Shown one piece after another: positions 42,932-52,577 of a DNA stretch of 64,000 nucleotides (position 1 is its first letter; each line of letters begins with the position of its first letter). The notes beneath the pieces are model-generated. The model was given only the letters and a program-made list of their open reading frames with translations. It was not told the DNA's origin and searched no databases. The translations under genes were made by a program, and so were the position numbers. Source of the DNA: an uncultured Roseburia sp. (GTDB lineage: Bacteria > Bacillota > Clostridia > Lachnospirales > Lachnospiraceae); the NCBI GenBank assembly GCA_947642555.1, contig CANRSX010000018.1, positions 33,590 to 97,589 of the forward strand, given 5' to 3'.

Positions 42932-43672
42932 CTACTCAAACCGCACAATTTCTTTTTTCAGCCGCCCCATAATCTTTTTTTCGAGCCTCGAAATATAGGA
43001 CTGCGAGATACCGAGCATATCCGCGACCTCCTTCTGCGTTTTCTCCTCGCCGTTTACGGAATTTAAACCGAAGCGCAGCTCAATGATCATGCGCTCCCTC
43101 CCGGAGAGCTTTCCGATCGCTTTGTTTAAAAGCGTTCTTTCTACATCCGTCTCGATATCGTGATAGATGACGTCCTCATCCGTGCCGAGAATGTCCGACA
43201 GCAGAAGCTCGTTTCCGTCCCAGTCCACATTTAAGGGCTCGTCAATCGACACCTCCAGCCTTGTCTTATTGTTGCGCCGCAGATACATCAGGATCTCATT
43301 CTCGATGCACCGCGACGCATAGGTCGCAAGCTTGATATTTTTTCCCGGATTAAACGTGTTGATCGCTTTGATCAGGCCGATCGTGCCGATCGAGATCAGG
43401 TCCTCCACGCCGACCCCCGTGTTGTCAAATTTTTTTGCGATGTAGACCACAAGCCGCAGATTGTGTTCGATCAGCTGCTTTCTCGCCTCCTCCGGGGCAT
43501 CGCTCCCCAGAAGGCGGATACAGGCGGTCTCCTCCTCCCCGGAAAGCGGCGGCGGCAGCACCTCCGCTCCTCCGATATAATGTACCTCGTCCTGCTCTTT
43601 TACAAAAAACTGCCCGAGACCGGCAAGAAATCCGCGCAGCCGGTACTCCGGTATCATTAATTTTATGTACAT
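42932..43672 (-). CDS. sigE: Sporulation sigma factor SigE (pro-sigma-E)
   Basis: 246 residues from ATG 43670-43672; an ATG two codons upstream is also possible but too close to the GAGGG site. The first 30 residues are the pro-sequence that SpoIIGA removes near [14 protein letters not shown]. Regions 2 ([40 protein letters not shown]), 3 and 4 ([26 protein letters not shown]) are intact. It controls early mother-cell genes, including the spoIIIA operon in this window. It is co-transcribed with spoIIGA, 43 bp downstream. Confidence 0.96.
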   Translation of the reverse strand: MYIKLMIPEYRLRGFLAGLGQFFVKEQDEVHYIGGAEVLPPPLSGEEETACIRLLGSDAPEEARKQLIEHNLRLVVYIAKKFDNTGVGVEDLISIGTIGLIKAINTFNPGKNIKLATYASRCIENEILMYLRRNNKTRLEVSIDEPLNVDWDGNELLLSDILGTDEDVIYHDIETDVERTLLNKAIGKLSGRERMIIELRFGLNSVNGEEKTQKEVADMLGISQSYISRLEKKIMGRLKKEIVRFE

Positions 43673-43715
43673 CTCCATCCCTCATTTCCGCAGTGCAGCA
43701 TCGGACGCCGCATTT

Positions 43716-44491
43716 TTACAGCACAGAAGCGTGCAAAATCATATCATATTCCTTTGGTTCCAGCAGTCCCGGATCCGCGATGCCGACGGATGCATGCGCA
43801 ATCTGTACGTTGTGTTTTCCGTCGCAGATCACAAGCTCATCCACATCGGTTACCCGGAGCAGTCCCTCCCGCTCCCCCAGAGAGCGGTACGGTACCAGCC
43901 GGATCTTATCTTTTGTCTCATCCAGAAACTCTTTCGCCTTTGTGTGGGATAAAATATTCACACTCTGTCCGGTATACGGATCCTTCAGCTGGTTCCCGCT
44001 GTCCCAGTAACCCTTTATCTCAAGCTGCCGCGTGTCCTTTTTCAGCTGCACCGCATAAATATGGTTTCCAAAGCTCCTCCGCCGCATAAGATAGAGGAGA
44101 AGCCCGTAAAGCCCCGCTGTTGCCGCCAGGGCCGCGGGGAGAAAACCATTCGGGATCAGGCCGCTTCCGGTGAGCCATCCGGTCAGGCCGCCCAGGAGAA
44201 TCACAGCCAGATAGGTGGCGGCCCAGTTCTCGAGAAACGCCCGCTTTCCCCCTCTGATCCCAAAACCCGCCAGCACCATGCCGGTATTCAGGAAAAAATG
44301 CGTAAGCAGCGCATAGATCAGAACATCCTTCACAAGAAGCAGCAGAATGAGCCCGAGCAGGGAGGCAGCCCCCGCAGCGGCAATCAGATAGCGGTATTTT
44401 CTGCGGCGCCGCAGAAAAAAATTCACGCCGGTCACTGCAATCAGATCCATCAGAAAATTCTGCAACAGAAATACATCCGCGTAAAATACAT
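43716..44491 (-). CDS. spoIIGA: Pro-sigma-E processing peptidase SpoIIGA, start region frameshifted
   Basis: The membrane-embedded N-terminal half (several helices) and the aspartic-protease-like C-terminal half (KGYWDSGNQLKDPYTGQSV, with DSG) are clear. The continuous frame begins only at a TTG (44463-44465), giving 249 residues. Upstream, codons for VFYADVFLL lie in the same frame but without any start codon. An ATG at 44489-44491 with a GGGGTGAGG site is one base out of frame. One extra T in the run of four (44483-44486) would give MYFYADVFLLQNFLMDLIAV, a normal SpoIIGA start. So this is a sequencing error, a real frameshift or a non-canonical start. Confidence 0.88.
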
Positions 44492-44560
44492 AGATTCGTC
44501 CTCACCCCGATCCTTCCGGCGCATGGCATGTCAGTGCCGCATCTGCCGTTTTTCTCTCTA

Positions 44561-44593
44561 AGTATACCCCTCCCCGGGATGGATTTTTGTCAA
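44561..44593 (-). promoter_or_regulatory. spoIIG-type promoter with 21-bp spacer and Spo0A-box-like sites
   Basis: On the minus strand: perfect -35 TTGACA (44588-44593), 21-bp spacer, -10 TATACT (44561-44566). The over-long spacer is the hallmark of the B. subtilis spoIIG promoter, which needs Spo0A-P. A near-consensus 0A box overlaps the -35 (TTTGTCAAA on plus, 44586-44594), and another, TTGTCGGAA, lies at 44629-44637. It fits transcription of spoIIGA-sigE. Confidence 0.7.
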
Positions 44594-44633
44594 AAGAGGG
44601 GGGACCAAACAGGGGATTTGTCCGTTTTTTCCG

Positions 44634-44678
44634 ACAAAAAAACACAGAGAATATCTCTTTACAGAAATATCCTCTGTG
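44634..44678 (-). terminator. Intrinsic terminator after ftsZ
   Basis: Stem CACAGAG...CTCTGTG (44643-44649 and 44672-44678), extended inside by ATAT pairs, followed on the minus strand by seven T. It lies 42 bp past the ftsZ stop and separates ftsZ from the spoIIGA promoter. Confidence 0.85.
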
Positions 44679-44720
44679 ATCTTTTCGTCACTTGTCATAT
44701 GTCGCCTCACCAGGCGTCTG

Positions 44721-45950
44721 TTATTTTCGCGAATTCCGAAGGAAATCCGGAATCTTGATATCCATCTGCGGCACGGAGCTCTCCGGCTGGCGCGGCTTCT
44801 GAATGCCGGTAAAGGCCGTGTTCACCGGCTGCTGTACACCGGCGCCCGCTCCCGGCTGTGCGCCGGTAAACGCCGCTGTGCCTGCCGTCGCACCGGCTCC
44901 CGGCATCGTCCGTCCCAGTCCTGCCGTGCCGACCGGACGGGTCACAGGCGTCGTGTTCGCATAGCTTAACTTCGGCATGATCTTGCCCGCCGTGCTCGCC
45001 GGGTTCTCAAGCCCGGTCGCGATCACGGTGATCGTCGCCTCCTCAGACATCGATTCGTCATACTTCGCACCGAAGATAATATTGGCATTGTCCCCGGCGA
45101 GATCCTGCACATAGCTGGCCGCGTCGTTCGCATCCATCAGGGAGATATCTCCCGAGATATTGATGATCACATGGGAAGCGCCCGTGATCGTCGTCTCAAG
45201 CAGCGGGCTTGCCACCGCGAGCTTGACCGCCTCGATCGCCTTGTCGTCCCCCTTGGCATTTCCGATTCCGATGTGCGCCATACCCTTGTCCTTCATGACG
45301 GTGGAAACATCCGCGAAGTCAAGGTTGATCAGGGCCGGGAGGTTGATCAGGTCCGTGATTCCCTGCACTGCCTGCTGAAGCACCTCGTCCGCCTTCTTCA
45401 GCGCATCCGGCATCGTGGTACGCCTGTCCACAATCTCAAGAAGCTTGTCGTTCGGGATCACAATCAGGGTATCGACGCTCTCCTTTAAGCGGTCGATCCC
45501 CGAAAGTGCGTTCACCATACGCTGCTTTGCCTCAAACTTAAACGGCTTGGTCACCACGCCGACCGTTAAAATCCCCTGGTCCTTCGCGATCTTCGCGACA
45601 ACGGGAGCCGCTCCGGTACCGGTACCGCCGCCCATCCCGCAGGTGACGAATACCATATCCGCACCCTTCACCGCCGCGGACAGCTCCTCCGCGCTCTCCT
45701 CCGCCGCCTTCTGTCCGACATCCGGCTGTGCGCCCGCACCAAGCCCCTTCGTCAGCTTCTCGCCGATCTGGATTAAGGTCGGTGCTTTACAGAGCGTCAG
45801 CGCCTGCTTATCGGTATTGATCCCGATAAACTCCACGCCTCCGATATTCTCATCGATCATTCTGTTTACAGCGTTATTTCCAGCTCCCCCGACTCCGATC
45901 ACGATAATCTTCGCACTGGAATCGGCTTCTGTCGTCATTATCTCCAGCAA
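44721..45950 (-). CDS. ftsZ: Cell division protein FtsZ
   Basis: 409 residues from TTG 45948-45950 ([10 protein letters not shown]), chosen because a GGAGG site lies 7 nt upstream; the ATG at 45938 lacks correct spacing. Tubulin-like GTPase with [13 protein letters not shown] and the signature [13 protein letters not shown]. The synergy region and a Gly/Ala/Pro-rich C-terminal linker (about 335-395) follow, ending in the short peptide [14 protein letters not shown] that binds FtsA/SepF-type partners. It forms the division ring. It is the last gene of the division cluster, with its own promoter upstream (46097-46125). Confidence 0.97.
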   Translation of the reverse strand: MLEIMTTEADSSAKIIVIGVGGAGNNAVNRMIDENIGGVEFIGINTDKQALTLCKAPTLIQIGEKLTKGLGAGAQPDVGQKAAEESAEELSAAVKGADMVFVTCGMGGGTGTGAAPVVAKIAKDQGILTVGVVTKPFKFEAKQRMVNALSGIDRLKESVDTLIVIPNDKLLEIVDRRTTMPDALKKADEVLQQAVQGITDLINLPALINLDFADVSTVMKDKGMAHIGIGNAKGDDKAIEAVKLAVASPLLETTITGASHVIINISGDISLMDANDAASYVQDLAGDNANIIFGAKYDESMSEEATITVIATGLENPASTAGKIMPKLSYANTTPVTRPVGTAGLGRTMPGAGATAGTAAFTGAQPGAGAGVQQPVNTAFTGIQKPRQPESSVPQMDIKIPDFLRNSRK

Positions 45951-46096
45951 GGTACTTCCTCCTTCATCTCTCCCAAATTAATATCCCGTCGTACACGACA
46001 TCCATACTGTCATCTATCATGGCAGCCGTCTTCGCGGACCGCTCCCGGCCAATGCCTGCCATTCAGGCATAATGAATCTGAAAACCCATATACACT

Positions 46097-46125
46097 ATAA
46101 TATATTCTTTCGTCCAATTAATCAA
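46097..46125 (-). promoter_or_regulatory. Promoter in front of ftsZ
   Basis: On the minus strand: -35 TTGATT (46120-46125), 17-bp spacer, -10 TATTAT (46097-46102). The leader of about 140 nt holds a hairpin ATGCCTG-ccatt-CAGGCAT (46054-46072 region). It allows ftsZ to be transcribed apart from the upstream dcw genes. Confidence 0.6.
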
Positions 46126-46154
46126 CTAATTTTTCAAAAAAAATCCATAAACCG

Positions 46155-46922
46155 TTATCCCTGTGTCTCCGGCGCCCTCTTAAAGATGATATCCGTGGAA
46201 TCCGGCGTCCAGGTATCCAGATACAGCGTTCCGTACAGCCCGGAAAGCTGCGGCAGGATCGCGGAGAGCCGCACGATCTTCTGTGACAGATACTCGTCCG
46301 ACCCGATCACCACCTGCGTGCCGTAGTAGGTCAGCGTCGGCTCAAGATGCTCGTCATAATGGATCTCCTGCGGCTGCAGGTCATATTTTTCAAGCGTCTG
46401 CGTCAGGTTCAGCAGATTTTTAAGCACCCCCTTCTCCTCTAACGGCAGCTGCTCGTAGAGCACGACCTCCTGGCAGGTGATGCCCGTGACCTTCGGCACG
46501 CGCGGAATCTCCTCCGACGAGGTCTCCACGACAAAGCCGTCTTTGTCAAAATAGGCGTTTAAACCGATCGTATCGATATAAAAGCATCCCAAAATCTTTT
46601 TTTCATACACCTTCACATGCACGGTATGCGGATCGTCGAGCGAGATCTCCATCGTGTCCACAAAGGGCACGTCCCCCGTGTCCAGGAACCGGTATTTTAG
46701 CAGGACATACAGTGAGTTCCAGGAGTACTCGTCGTTTAACACCATCTGCTCAATCTGTTCGGAGGAATAAAATTCGTTTCCCTCCACCACCATGCTTCCC
46801 ACGGTAAAGACTTTCCAGATGATCAGCGCCGCACTCCCGGAAAGGAAGGTTAGGGTAAGGAAGAAAATCAGTATGATCTTTCCTTTTTTCCCTCTTCTCT
46901 TCTTTTTCTTTTCTTCTTTCAT
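46155..46922 (-). CDS. divIB: Cell division protein FtsQ/DivIB
   Basis: 255 residues. Lys/Arg-rich cytoplasmic start (KKKKRRGKKGK), one membrane helix (IILIFFLTLTFLSGSAALIIW), then a POTRA-like domain (SMVVEGNEFYSSEQIEQMV) and a beta domain ending WTPDSTDIIFKRAPETQG. It bridges FtsL and the septal PBP in the divisome. It starts 1 bp after the ftsW stop. Confidence 0.92.
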   Translation of the reverse strand: MKEEKKKKRRGKKGKIILIFFLTLTFLSGSAALIIWKVFTVGSMVVEGNEFYSSEQIEQMVLNDEYSWNSLYVLLKYRFLDTGDVPFVDTMEISLDDPHTVHVKVYEKKILGCFYIDTIGLNAYFDKDGFVVETSSEEIPRVPKVTGITCQEVVLYEQLPLEEKGVLKNLLNLTQTLEKYDLQPQEIHYDEHLEPTLTYYGTQVVIGSDEYLSQKIVRLSAILPQLSGLYGTLYLDTWTPDSTDIIFKRAPETQG

Positions 46923-46923
46923 A

Positions 46924-48093
46924 TCAGGTAACCTCTAACGTAATTCCCCTTGAGACGGACAGCGCCAGCCCCATTTCCGACAGCAGAAACAGCACGGATG
47001 TGCCTCCGTAGCTGATAAAGGGGAGCGATATCCCCGTATTGGGGATCGAGTTGGTCACAACGGCGATATTGAGCACGACCTGAATCGAAATATGCGCCAT
47101 GACCCCGACCACGATCAGCGCGCCGTACAGATCCGCCGCGTTGTTCGCGATGATCATAAATCTCCAGATAATCAGCAGGTAGAGCATAATCAGGCAGACC
47201 GCGCCAAAGAGGCCGAGCTCCTCGCAGATCACCGAGAAAATCATATCGTTCTGCGCTTCGGGGATAAACCCGAGCTTCTGCATGCTCTCGCCGAGCCCTT
47301 TTCCAAAAAGTCCGCCGGATCCGATCGCATAGAGCCCCTGCATCGTCTGATAGCCCTTCAGATGCCCGTTTTCGTCAAGTCCTTCCGGGTCCAGCCAGAT
47401 CTCGATGCGCTCCGCGCGGTAGCCGGCAAGCATGATGAAGACCACGCCCACCACGACGACGACAAGCGCCATCACAAGGAAATGCGAATACTTCGGGCTT
47501 GCCACAAACAGCATACAGATCGCAATCCCCAGGATGATGATCGCGGTGCTTAAGTTGTTGTACGCGACGACCCCCACGACCGGCAGGATGATCGTCACGA
47601 CTTTTACAAGCGTTTTAAAGTCCCCCACCTGTTTTGACGTTTTGTACACAATTGTCGCGAGAAAAATGATCACGGCCAGCTTCGCAAACTCGGACGGCTG
47701 AAAGGAGAGCGGCCCGATCTCAAGCCAGCGCGACTGTCCCTTGGCCTCCCTTCCCGCAAAAATAACCAGCGTACAGAGTCCGAGCGCCGAGATATACGCC
47801 AGACCGCTTAAGCTCATCCAGAAGCGGTAGGGGATCCGCGAGATGATAATCATTGCCACGATCCCCAGGCCCGTTGCAAACAGCTGTTTTTTCAGATAAT
47901 GAGCCGCGTCGTTATAGTGTTTCGATCCGTAGTACGAGCTGGTGCTGTAGAGCATGATCAGCCCGAAGCCCATCAGAAAGATCAGCAGAAATAACAGACT
48001 GTAGTCAAAATATCTCACCGGTTTTTCTTTTTTTGTCTGTGCCTTTTGCGCCTGCCTTCCCTGCGTCCGCGCCCTCGCCGCACCTGCTGCCAT
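46924..48093 (-). CDS. ftsW: SEDS-family septal glycosyltransferase FtsW
   Basis: 389 residues, ten membrane helices. SEDS marks: FGLIMLYSTSSYYG, LEIGPLSFQPSEFAKLAVI, GGLFGKGLGESMQKLGFIPEAQNDMIFSVICEELGLFG and NTGISLPFISYGGTSVLF. It polymerises peptidoglycan glycan strands with a class B PBP. The position between murD and divIB is standard, but murG, which often follows ftsW, is absent here. Confidence 0.95.
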   Translation of the reverse strand: MAAGAARARTQGRQAQKAQTKKEKPVRYFDYSLLFLLIFLMGFGLIMLYSTSSYYGSKHYNDAAHYLKKQLFATGLGIVAMIIISRIPYRFWMSLSGLAYISALGLCTLVIFAGREAKGQSRWLEIGPLSFQPSEFAKLAVIIFLATIVYKTSKQVGDFKTLVKVVTIILPVVGVVAYNNLSTAIIILGIAICMLFVASPKYSHFLVMALVVVVVGVVFIMLAGYRAERIEIWLDPEGLDENGHLKGYQTMQGLYAIGSGGLFGKGLGESMQKLGFIPEAQNDMIFSVICEELGLFGAVCLIMLYLLIIWRFMIIANNAADLYGALIVVGVMAHISIQVVLNIAVVTNSIPNTGISLPFISYGGTSVLFLLSEMGLALSVSRGITLEVT

Positions 48094-48119
48094 CCAGTGC
48101 CCCCCTTTTTTCCTGCACG

Positions 48120-49550
48120 CTACAGAGCGTTCACATACTCCTTAAACATGCGGCCGCGTTCCTCATAGTTCCGGAACATCCCCCAGCTCGCACAGGCCGG
48201 GGACAGAAGAACCGCATCTCCCTCCTTCGCTTCGGCGGCGCATATGCCGACCGCCTCCTCTAACGTATCGCAGAGCACAACCTGTGTGAAGCCGTGCGCT
48301 TGCGCGCATTTTGCGATCTTCTCTCTGGTCTGCCCGATTAACACCAGTTTTTTTATCTTTCCCTGAAAGCTTTCGATCCACTCGTCATAATCGGATTCCT
48401 TATCATATCCGCCGCCGATTAAAAGCGTGGGCCGGTTCATCGCCTGCACCGCTTTGATCGCCGCATCCGGGTTCGTGCCCTTCGAATCGTTATAATAGCG
48501 CACGCCGCGCTTTTCCGTCACGTATTCGATCCGGTGCTCCACCGCCTGAAACCGCTTTAACGTTTCGCGGATCTTCTCTGTGGGAACGCCGAAGCCAAGG
48601 GCAATCCCGGTGGCCGCCATCACGTTCTCGTAATTGTGCTCCCCGAGCAGGGTAAGCTCCTCTGTGGCAACGATGCGCACCGGCGCACGGTCCGCGGCCC
48701 CCGAAGGCTCCCCCTCCACTTCCGCGCTCCGCTCTTTGCCGCGCAAAGCCTCATCCCCCGTCCCGCCCGGCGCATACCAGATCACGCCGTCCTTTACATA
48801 CAGGCCGTGGGAAAGCTCTCGCTTTGACGAGAAGAACAGCACGCGCGTCTTAAGCCCTTCCCCGAACGCGCGCAGCACCCCGTCTTCATAATTTAACACA
48901 CACAGATCCGACGGCCCCTGATTTTTCGTGATGCTCTCCTTTGCCGCGATATAGCACTCCATCGTGTGGTGGCGGTTTAAGTGGTCCGGCGTGATGTTTA
49001 AGATCGCCGAGATCACGGGGTGAAACGAGTGGATCGTCTCCAGCTGAAAGCTGCTGATCTCCGCGACCGTCACAGTCTCCTCCGTGGTGTCCGCAGCCAC
49101 CGAGGTGTAGGGGATTCCGATATTTCCCACCACCTTCACATCGGAAAAATAATCGCCGAGGATCTCCCCGGTCAGCGCGGTCGTCGTCGTCTTTCCGTTC
49201 GTCCCGGTGATCGCCGCGATCCGACCCTTTGCGGCCCGGTACGCCAGCTCGATCTCTCCCCAGACAGGGATTCCTCTCTCCATAAACTCCTGCACCAGCG
49301 GAAGCTCTGCCGGCACGCCGGGGCTTGGCACGACAAGGTCGATCCGCCCTCTCTCCCCATCCGGCAGATCCCCCAGGTAAATCGCGGCGTCCGCAAAAAC
49401 AGGATACTTTTCCTTACACGCTTCGACATCCAGTTCCTGATTGCCGTCAAGCAGAACCACGACGGCGCACAGCTTTTTTAACAGCTCCGCCGCCGCCACA
49501 CCGCTGACGCCGGAACCGATTACCAGCACTCTTTTTCCTTTTATATCCAT
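48120..49550 (-). CDS. murD: UDP-N-acetylmuramoylalanine-D-glutamate ligase
   Basis: 476 residues from ATG 49548-49550 (MDIKGKRVLVIGSGVSG). It adds D-Glu to UDP-MurNAc-L-Ala. Mur ligase ATP loop AAITGTNGKTTTTALTG, central NITPDHLNRHHTMECY, C-terminal YNDSKGTNPDAAIKA. Around residues 245-280 there is an insertion (GGTGDEALRGKERSAEVEGE) not usual for MurD. It starts behind a structured intergenic region after mraY. Confidence 0.95.
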   Translation of the reverse strand: MDIKGKRVLVIGSGVSGVAAAELLKKLCAVVVLLDGNQELDVEACKEKYPVFADAAIYLGDLPDGERGRIDLVVPSPGVPAELPLVQEFMERGIPVWGEIELAYRAAKGRIAAITGTNGKTTTTALTGEILGDYFSDVKVVGNIGIPYTSVAADTTEETVTVAEISSFQLETIHSFHPVISAILNITPDHLNRHHTMECYIAAKESITKNQGPSDLCVLNYEDGVLRAFGEGLKTRVLFFSSKRELSHGLYVKDGVIWYAPGGTGDEALRGKERSAEVEGEPSGAADRAPVRIVATEELTLLGEHNYENVMAATGIALGFGVPTEKIRETLKRFQAVEHRIEYVTEKRGVRYYNDSKGTNPDAAIKAVQAMNRPTLLIGGGYDKESDYDEWIESFQGKIKKLVLIGQTREKIAKCAQAHGFTQVVLCDTLEEAVGICAAEAKEGDAVLLSPACASWGMFRNYEERGRMFKEYVNAL

Positions 49551-49565
49551 ATCTACACCATTTCT

Positions 49566-49662
49566 GCGCTGCTTATTTGCGCAAAGCCATGTATGGCTTA
49601 CGAGTTTGTGGCAAGCAGCGCGCAGACACAAATCTCGCGATTGAAAATTTTAATTTTCAATC
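49566..49662 (-). repeat. Structured mraY-murD intergenic element
   Basis: Two nested inverted repeats. GCGCTGCTT (49566-49574) pairs with AAGCAGCGC (49613-49621) and encloses a small hairpin AGCCAT-gt-ATGGCT (about 49585-49598). Next to it, GATTGAAAATT (49639-49649) pairs with AATTTTCAATC (49652-49662), nearly a perfect palindrome. No reading frame of merit lies here. It may be a regulatory leader for murD or a small palindromic repeat. Confidence 0.65.
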
Positions 49663-49680
49663 TTTTTCCCTCCGCCCGGA

Positions 49681-50634
49681 TCACATGGCCAGCAGCGCAA
49701 ACATGCAGAGGATTGCCGTCGTGATGGAAAACACAGCAACTACCTTTGTCTCCGACCATCCGCCGAGCTCAAAATGATGATGGATCGGCGCCATGCGGAA
49801 AATCCGCTTTCCGCCGGTCTTTTTAAAATAGGTCACCTGTATGATCACGGAGAGCACCTCCACGAGATAGATCAGCCCGACAATCGGGATGAACAGCGGG
49901 AGCTGCATGACGTACGCCGCCGATACCACAAAGCCGCCCAGCGCCAGCGATCCGGTATCTCCCATAAACACGCTCGCCGGATAGACATTAAACAGCAGAA
50001 ATCCCAGGAGCGCCCCCACCACCGCGCAGGTGACCGGTGCAATCCCGGCGTCAAGCCCGATCGCGGCCACTGAGAAAAAGGTCGCGACCATAATCGTCAC
50101 GCTCGCGGCCAGCCCGTCGAGTCCGTCCGTGAAATTGGTTCCGTTCACCGTGCCGATCACCGCGAAATAGAGCAGCGGAATCGCCATCCATCCGATATTT
50201 AAATATTTCCCTCCCGAAAACGGGATCCGCATGGTCAGGGAAATCCCGGCGTACTTTACCATATAAAACGCGAACACCGTCGTCACCGCAATCTGGCAGA
50301 GCATCTTCTGCCAGGGAAGCAGGCCGTCGGAGCGGCGCAGCACAACCTTTAAGTAATCATCCAGAAATCCGATTACGCCAAACCCGGCGGTCATAAACAG
50401 GATCGGGATGATCCGCGGATAATCCTTCACATAAAACAGCGAGGTGATGATAATGCTCGCGAGAATCATCAGCCCGCCCATGGTCGGCGTCCCGTTCTTT
50501 TTCAGATGAGATTCCAGCTCTTTGCGCTCTGTCTGCCCCACCTTAAGCCGCCTTAAAAACGGAATTACGATCGGCCCCGACACCGCGCTGACTGCAAATG
50601 CCACAATTACCGGAATAACAATTTCATACGTCAT
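49681..50634 (-). CDS. mraY: Phospho-N-acetylmuramoyl-pentapeptide transferase
   Basis: 317 residues, ten membrane helices. It makes lipid I from UDP-MurNAc-pentapeptide and undecaprenyl phosphate. The marks are LKKNGTPTMGG, GFLDDYLKV, NGTNFTDGLDGLAAS, FMGDTGSLALGG and FRMAPIHHHFE, the last with the conserved His triad. An AGAGGAGC site precedes the ATG. It follows the 600-aa PBP gene. Confidence 0.96.
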   Translation of the reverse strand: MTYEIVIPVIVAFAVSAVSGPIVIPFLRRLKVGQTERKELESHLKKNGTPTMGGLMILASIIITSLFYVKDYPRIIPILFMTAGFGVIGFLDDYLKVVLRRSDGLLPWQKMLCQIAVTTVFAFYMVKYAGISLTMRIPFSGGKYLNIGWMAIPLLYFAVIGTVNGTNFTDGLDGLAASVTIMVATFFSVAAIGLDAGIAPVTCAVVGALLGFLLFNVYPASVFMGDTGSLALGGFVVSAAYVMQLPLFIPIVGLIYLVEVLSVIIQVTYFKKTGGKRIFRMAPIHHHFELGGWSETKVVAVFSITTAILCMFALLAM

Positions 50635-50699
50635 ACGAAAGCTCCTCTTGTACTTTTTGTCCCAATCTGCATCAGTATATCAGTATACGGCATTTCGTT

Positions 50700-52502
50700 C
50701 TATTTCGCAAGATACGGTAAAATGTTTTCCATGATTTCTTTGCACACCGGCGCCGCGATCGTCCCGCCATAGTAAATCCCCTCCGGATTGTTGATGATCA
50801 CAAGCACCAGCACCTGCGGGTCGTCCGCGGGCGCAAAGCCGAGAAAGGACGAGATGTAGCGGTGCTCGCTTCGCGGCAGCGTCTGCGAGGTCGCCGTCTT
50901 TCCCCCGATCGAATACCCTTCAATCTTCGCGTTTTTCCCGCCGCCCTCCGAGACCACCTGCTCCAGCAGATACTGCATCGTCTCCGAGGTCTCCTCGCTG
51001 CAGATCCCCTCCGTCGTCTCATACGTAAAGGTTTCCACCACGTTTCCCTGCGCGTCGCGCACCTCCACGCCAAAGTGCGGCGTGACCCGCGTGCCGCCGT
51101 TGATCAGCGAGGAAACGGTCGTCACCAGCTGAATCGGCGTGATCTGAAACGACTGCCCGAACGAGATGGTCGCCAGCTCCACCGGGCCGACATTTTCCTG
51201 CCGGTGCATGATCGTCGCCGCCTCGCCGGGAAGATCGATCGCGGTCTTACTCAGCAGCCCGAACTGCTTAAAATACTTAAAAAAGTTTTCTGTCCCGATC
51301 CGCTCCCCCAGCTCGATAAAGACCGGGTTGCACGAATTCATGATGCCGGTCACAAAGGTTTCCGCCCCGTGCCCCGATGTCCTCGCACAGCGGATCCGCC
51401 GGTCCTCCACCATCTTATACCCCGGGCAGTAAAACTGATCCTCCAGCTTTACGACGCCCTCCTCGAGGGCCGCGGCCGCCGTGATGATCTTAAACGTCGA
51501 TCCCGGCTCATACGTATCGCTGATGCACGGATTCCGCCACATCTGATTTAACAGCTCCTGCTTTTTCTCCGCGGAGAGCTCCTCCGGGAAAACCGGCGCC
51601 GCCGCATCCGCAGGAGCCTCCGGATCCGCGGCGTTCTGCCGCATGTACTGCTCCTTCACCGCGTCCGTCAGCGTAAACGGTTCGTTTAAGTTGAATTCCG
51701 GGTAATTGACCATTGCCATCAGCTCGCCGTTCTGCGGATTCATCACAATGATGGACACGCTGTCCGCATTTTTTCTCGTGTATGCCGTTTCCGCCGCCTG
51801 CTCGCAGTATTTCTGGATATTGATGTCCATCGAGATATACAGGTCCAGACCGTTTACCGGCTCTAACCTGGTCTCCCCTGCGTTTTCGATCTCTATCCCG
51901 CTCGCATCCGTAAGCGTCAGAATCTTGCCGCTCGTGCCCTGCATGTAGGAATCGTACTTTACCTCGAGCCCCAGGATTCCCTGGTTATCCGCCCCGGTAA
52001 AGCCGAGCACCTTTGACGCCAGTGTGTCGTACGGATAATAGCGCTTATAGTCCTCGTCAACCTTGATCCCCGCCAGTCCGTAGGCGCGGATCCGGTCCCC
52101 GGTCTCCTTATCTACATTTGTCTTTATCCTCTCAATCGAGCTGACCTTCTCCACCCGGCGGCGGACCTCCTCCTCCGAGAGCCCAAGCTCCGCCACCAGC
52201 GCGGCGATCACCTGCTCCGGCTCCTCAATCTGGCTGTGCACCACAGAGACCGTACAGACCGACCGGTTGGTCGCAAGCACGGTCCCGGTCGCATCGATGA
52301 TTCTGCCGCGCGCCGCCTTGATATCCCGCTCCCGCTCATGCAGGCTCTGCGCCTTCTGTCCATAGTATTCCGAACAAAAGACCATCAGATACACAAGTCT
52401 GCCCACGAGAAACATCAGCAGAAGGAAGATCACGGAAAACATGATCATGATCTTCCTGCGGTTAAACGTCTTGCTCCGGGTGTATGCCGCACTCTCCTTC
52501 AT
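50700..52502 (-). CDS. Class B penicillin-binding protein (SpoVD/PBP2 type) with KTA in place of KTG
   Basis: 600 residues from ATG 52500-52502 (MKESAAYTRSKTFNRRK); the frame continues 12 codons upstream. One N-terminal membrane helix, a dimerisation domain (RGRIIDATGTVLATNRS), then the transpeptidase: SxxK as YEPGSTFKIITAAAAL, SxN as MNSCNPVF. The third motif reads GGKTATSQ rather than KTG. Together with the neighbouring 735-aa PBP it forms a tandem pair, probably one for division (PBP2B/FtsI-like) and one for spore cortex (SpoVD-like). Which is which cannot be settled here; no PASTA domains are present. Confidence 0.92.
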   Translation of the reverse strand: MKESAAYTRSKTFNRRKIMIMFSVIFLLLMFLVGRLVYLMVFCSEYYGQKAQSLHERERDIKAARGRIIDATGTVLATNRSVCTVSVVHSQIEEPEQVIAALVAELGLSEEEVRRRVEKVSSIERIKTNVDKETGDRIRAYGLAGIKVDEDYKRYYPYDTLASKVLGFTGADNQGILGLEVKYDSYMQGTSGKILTLTDASGIEIENAGETRLEPVNGLDLYISMDINIQKYCEQAAETAYTRKNADSVSIIVMNPQNGELMAMVNYPEFNLNEPFTLTDAVKEQYMRQNAADPEAPADAAAPVFPEELSAEKKQELLNQMWRNPCISDTYEPGSTFKIITAAAALEEGVVKLEDQFYCPGYKMVEDRRIRCARTSGHGAETFVTGIMNSCNPVFIELGERIGTENFFKYFKQFGLLSKTAIDLPGEAATIMHRQENVGPVELATISFGQSFQITPIQLVTTVSSLINGGTRVTPHFGVEVRDAQGNVVETFTYETTEGICSEETSETMQYLLEQVVSEGGGKNAKIEGYSIGGKTATSQTLPRSEHRYISSFLGFAPADDPQVLVLVIINNPEGIYYGGTIAAPVCKEIMENILPYLAK

Positions 52503-52577
52503 ATGCAAAAACCTCACGAAAGCTATCCTTTCACTCATAAAATTTTATTCGTGCTTTCGTGAGGTTATACATATAAG

